Assembly (NCBI GenBank): GCA_017694885.1
Contig: JADIMH010000041.1
Coordinates: forward strand, 1-53,513
Length of the DNA: 53,513 nt
DNA from: Candidatus Cryptobacteroides faecipullorum
GTDB taxonomy: Bacteria > Bacteroidota > Bacteroidia > Bacteroidales > UBA932
Direction: 5' to 3'
A program made the position numbers and the translations under genes. Positions 52,425-53,513 of this stretch are shown here, one piece after another; positions within the stretch are counted from its first letter, which is position 1, and each line of letters starts with the position of its first letter. The notes below the pieces were generated by a model. The model worked only from the letters and a program-made list of their open reading frames with translations, did no database searches and was not told the origin of the DNA.

Positions 52425-53513
52425 TTATTCAAGAATCTTAGTAACCTGGCCTGCACCTACTGTACGACCACCTTCGCGGATTGCGAAACGAAGACCTTCG
52501 TTAAGCGCTACCGGATAGATAAGTTCAACAGTGATAGTCACGTTGTCGCCAGGCATTACCATCTCTACACCCTCTGGAAGAGTAATCTCTCCTGTAATGT
52601 CAAGTGTACGGATGAAGAACTGAGGACGATAGTGATTGTGGAATGGAGTATGACGACCACCCTCGTCTTTCTTCAGTACGTAAATCTCAGCCTGGAATTT
52701 CTGGTGAGGATGAATTGTACCAGGTTTAGCAAGTACCTGTCCTCTCTTGATCTCTTTCTTGTCGATACCACGGAGAAGAAGACCTACGTTGTCACCAGCC
52801 TCTCCTTCGTCAAGGATCTTACGGAACATCTCGACACCAGTAACGACTGTCTTCTTAGGCTCTTCACCGAGACCTACGATTTCAACCTCATCACCTGTGT
52901 GGATAACTCCTGTCTCGATACGTCCTGTCGCTACTGTACCACGTCCTGTGATTGAGAAGATATCCTCGATAGGCATAAGGAATGGTTTCTCGTTGTCACG
53001 TGGAGGGATAGGAATATATGAGTCAACTGCATCCATAAGTTCCATGATCTTAGCCTCATACTGAGGGTCACCGTTAAGTGCACCGAGAGCTGATCCACGG
53101 ATTATAGGAGCGTTTTCTCCGTCGAAGTTATAGAATGAAAGAAGGTCGCGTACTTCCATCTCAACGAGGTCAAGCATCTCAGGATCGTCAACGAGGTCAA
53201 CCTTGTTAAGGAAAACGACGATTCTTGGAACGTTCACCTGGCGTGCAAGAAGGATGTGCTCGCGAGTCTGAGGCATAGGACCGTCAGTTGCAGCAACTAC
53301 AAGGATAGCACCATCCATCTGAGCGGCACCTGTTACCATGTTCTTTACATAGTCGGCGTGGCCCGGGCAGTCTACGTGTGCGTAGTGACGAGTCGCTGTC
53401 TGGTACTCTACGTGAGCTGTGTTGATTGTGATACCACGCTCTTTCTCCTCAGGAGCGTTATCGATTGAGTCGAATGAACGGAGCTCAGAAAGACCCTGCT
53501 TTGCAAGTACAGT
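52425..53513 (-). CDS. tuf: Elongation factor Tu (5' truncated)
   Basis: Delivers aminoacyl-tRNA to the ribosome as a GTPase. The frame is open to the right edge, so about 30 N-terminal residues, including the first GTP-binding loop, are outside the window. Visible G-motifs are [15 protein letters not shown] (switch I), [14 protein letters not shown] (DxxG) and [14 protein letters not shown] (NKxD), followed by [13 protein letters not shown]. Domains 2 and 3 are complete and end in [14 protein letters not shown]. It is upstream of tRNA-Trp on the same strand. Confidence 0.97.
   Translation of the reverse strand, partial: TVLAKQGLSELRSFDSIDNAPEEKERGITINTAHVEYQTATRHYAHVDCPGHADYVKNMVTGAAQMDGAILVVAATDGPMPQTREHILLARQVNVPRIVVFLNKVDLVDDPEMLDLVEMEVRDLLSFYNFDGENAPIIRGSALGALNGDPQYEAKIMELMDAVDSYIPIPPRDNEKPFLMPIEDIFSITGRGTVATGRIETGVIHTGDEVEIVGLGEEPKKTVVTGVEMFRKILDEGEAGDNVGLLLRGIDKKEIKRGQVLAKPGTIHPHQKFQAEIYVLKKDEGGRHTPFHNHYRPQFFIRTLDITGEITLPEGVEMVMPGDNVTITVELIYPVALNEGLRFAIREGGRTVGAGQVTKILE

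Overview
The window reads as a piece of a Bacteroidales (Bacteroidetes) chromosome of middling GC. The evidence is the promoter style (TAnnTTTG at -7), weak use of Shine-Dalgarno sequences, a single-chain PurL of over 1200 residues, Bacteroidetes-type outer-membrane and DUF368 proteins, and the order tuf - tRNA-Trp - secE - nusG - rplK - rplA - rplJ - rplL - rpoB - rpoC. I cannot place it to genus.

Positions 1 to about 18.27 kb are the right part of a siphovirus-like prophage; its left end lies outside the window. On the plus strand it runs: HK97-fold capsid protein (cut at the left edge), head-tail connector genes, tail tube, a G/GT tail-chaperone pair joined by a -1 frameshift site, a short tape measure, tail-tip proteins, and a receptor-binding fibre with YadA-like repeats on a visibly AT-rich, probably swapped-in segment. 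A lysis block follows: holin, M15 peptidase, small membrane proteins and a possible spanin. After that come a DnaA-domain-IV-like protein, a cassette of unknown small proteins punctuated by strong hairpin terminators, a ribbon-helix-helix-like protein, and a minus-strand tyrosine integrase next to the 3' end of tRNA-Arg(TCT). No repressor or phage replication genes are visible here.

From 18.3 to 28.1 kb are host genes. A minus-strand cluster holds mscL, an adenosine kinase-like PfkB enzyme, a DUF6913-like protein and a DUF368 (PopT-type) membrane protein. A flippase-like UPF0104 protein and a TonB-dependent-receptor-like outer-membrane protein lie on plus, and xth and cysS on minus. The 295-base cysS-xth spacer has no gene but is full of small hairpins.

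From 28.2 to 41.0 kb is a plus-strand purine operon: purE, purK, purL, purF, a type II pantothenate kinase-like gene, purM, purH, purD, folD. It supplies most steps from PRPP to IMP, and folD makes the 10-formyl-THF that the pathway consumes. A 120-base imperfect inverted repeat and a GC-rich hairpin sit between purH and purD.

From 41.1 kb to the end, on minus, is the transcription/translation cluster rpoC to tuf (tuf cut by the right edge). A hairpin with a U-run between rplL and rpoB probably acts as an attenuator. A perfect 18-bp terminator hairpin separates folD from rpoC.
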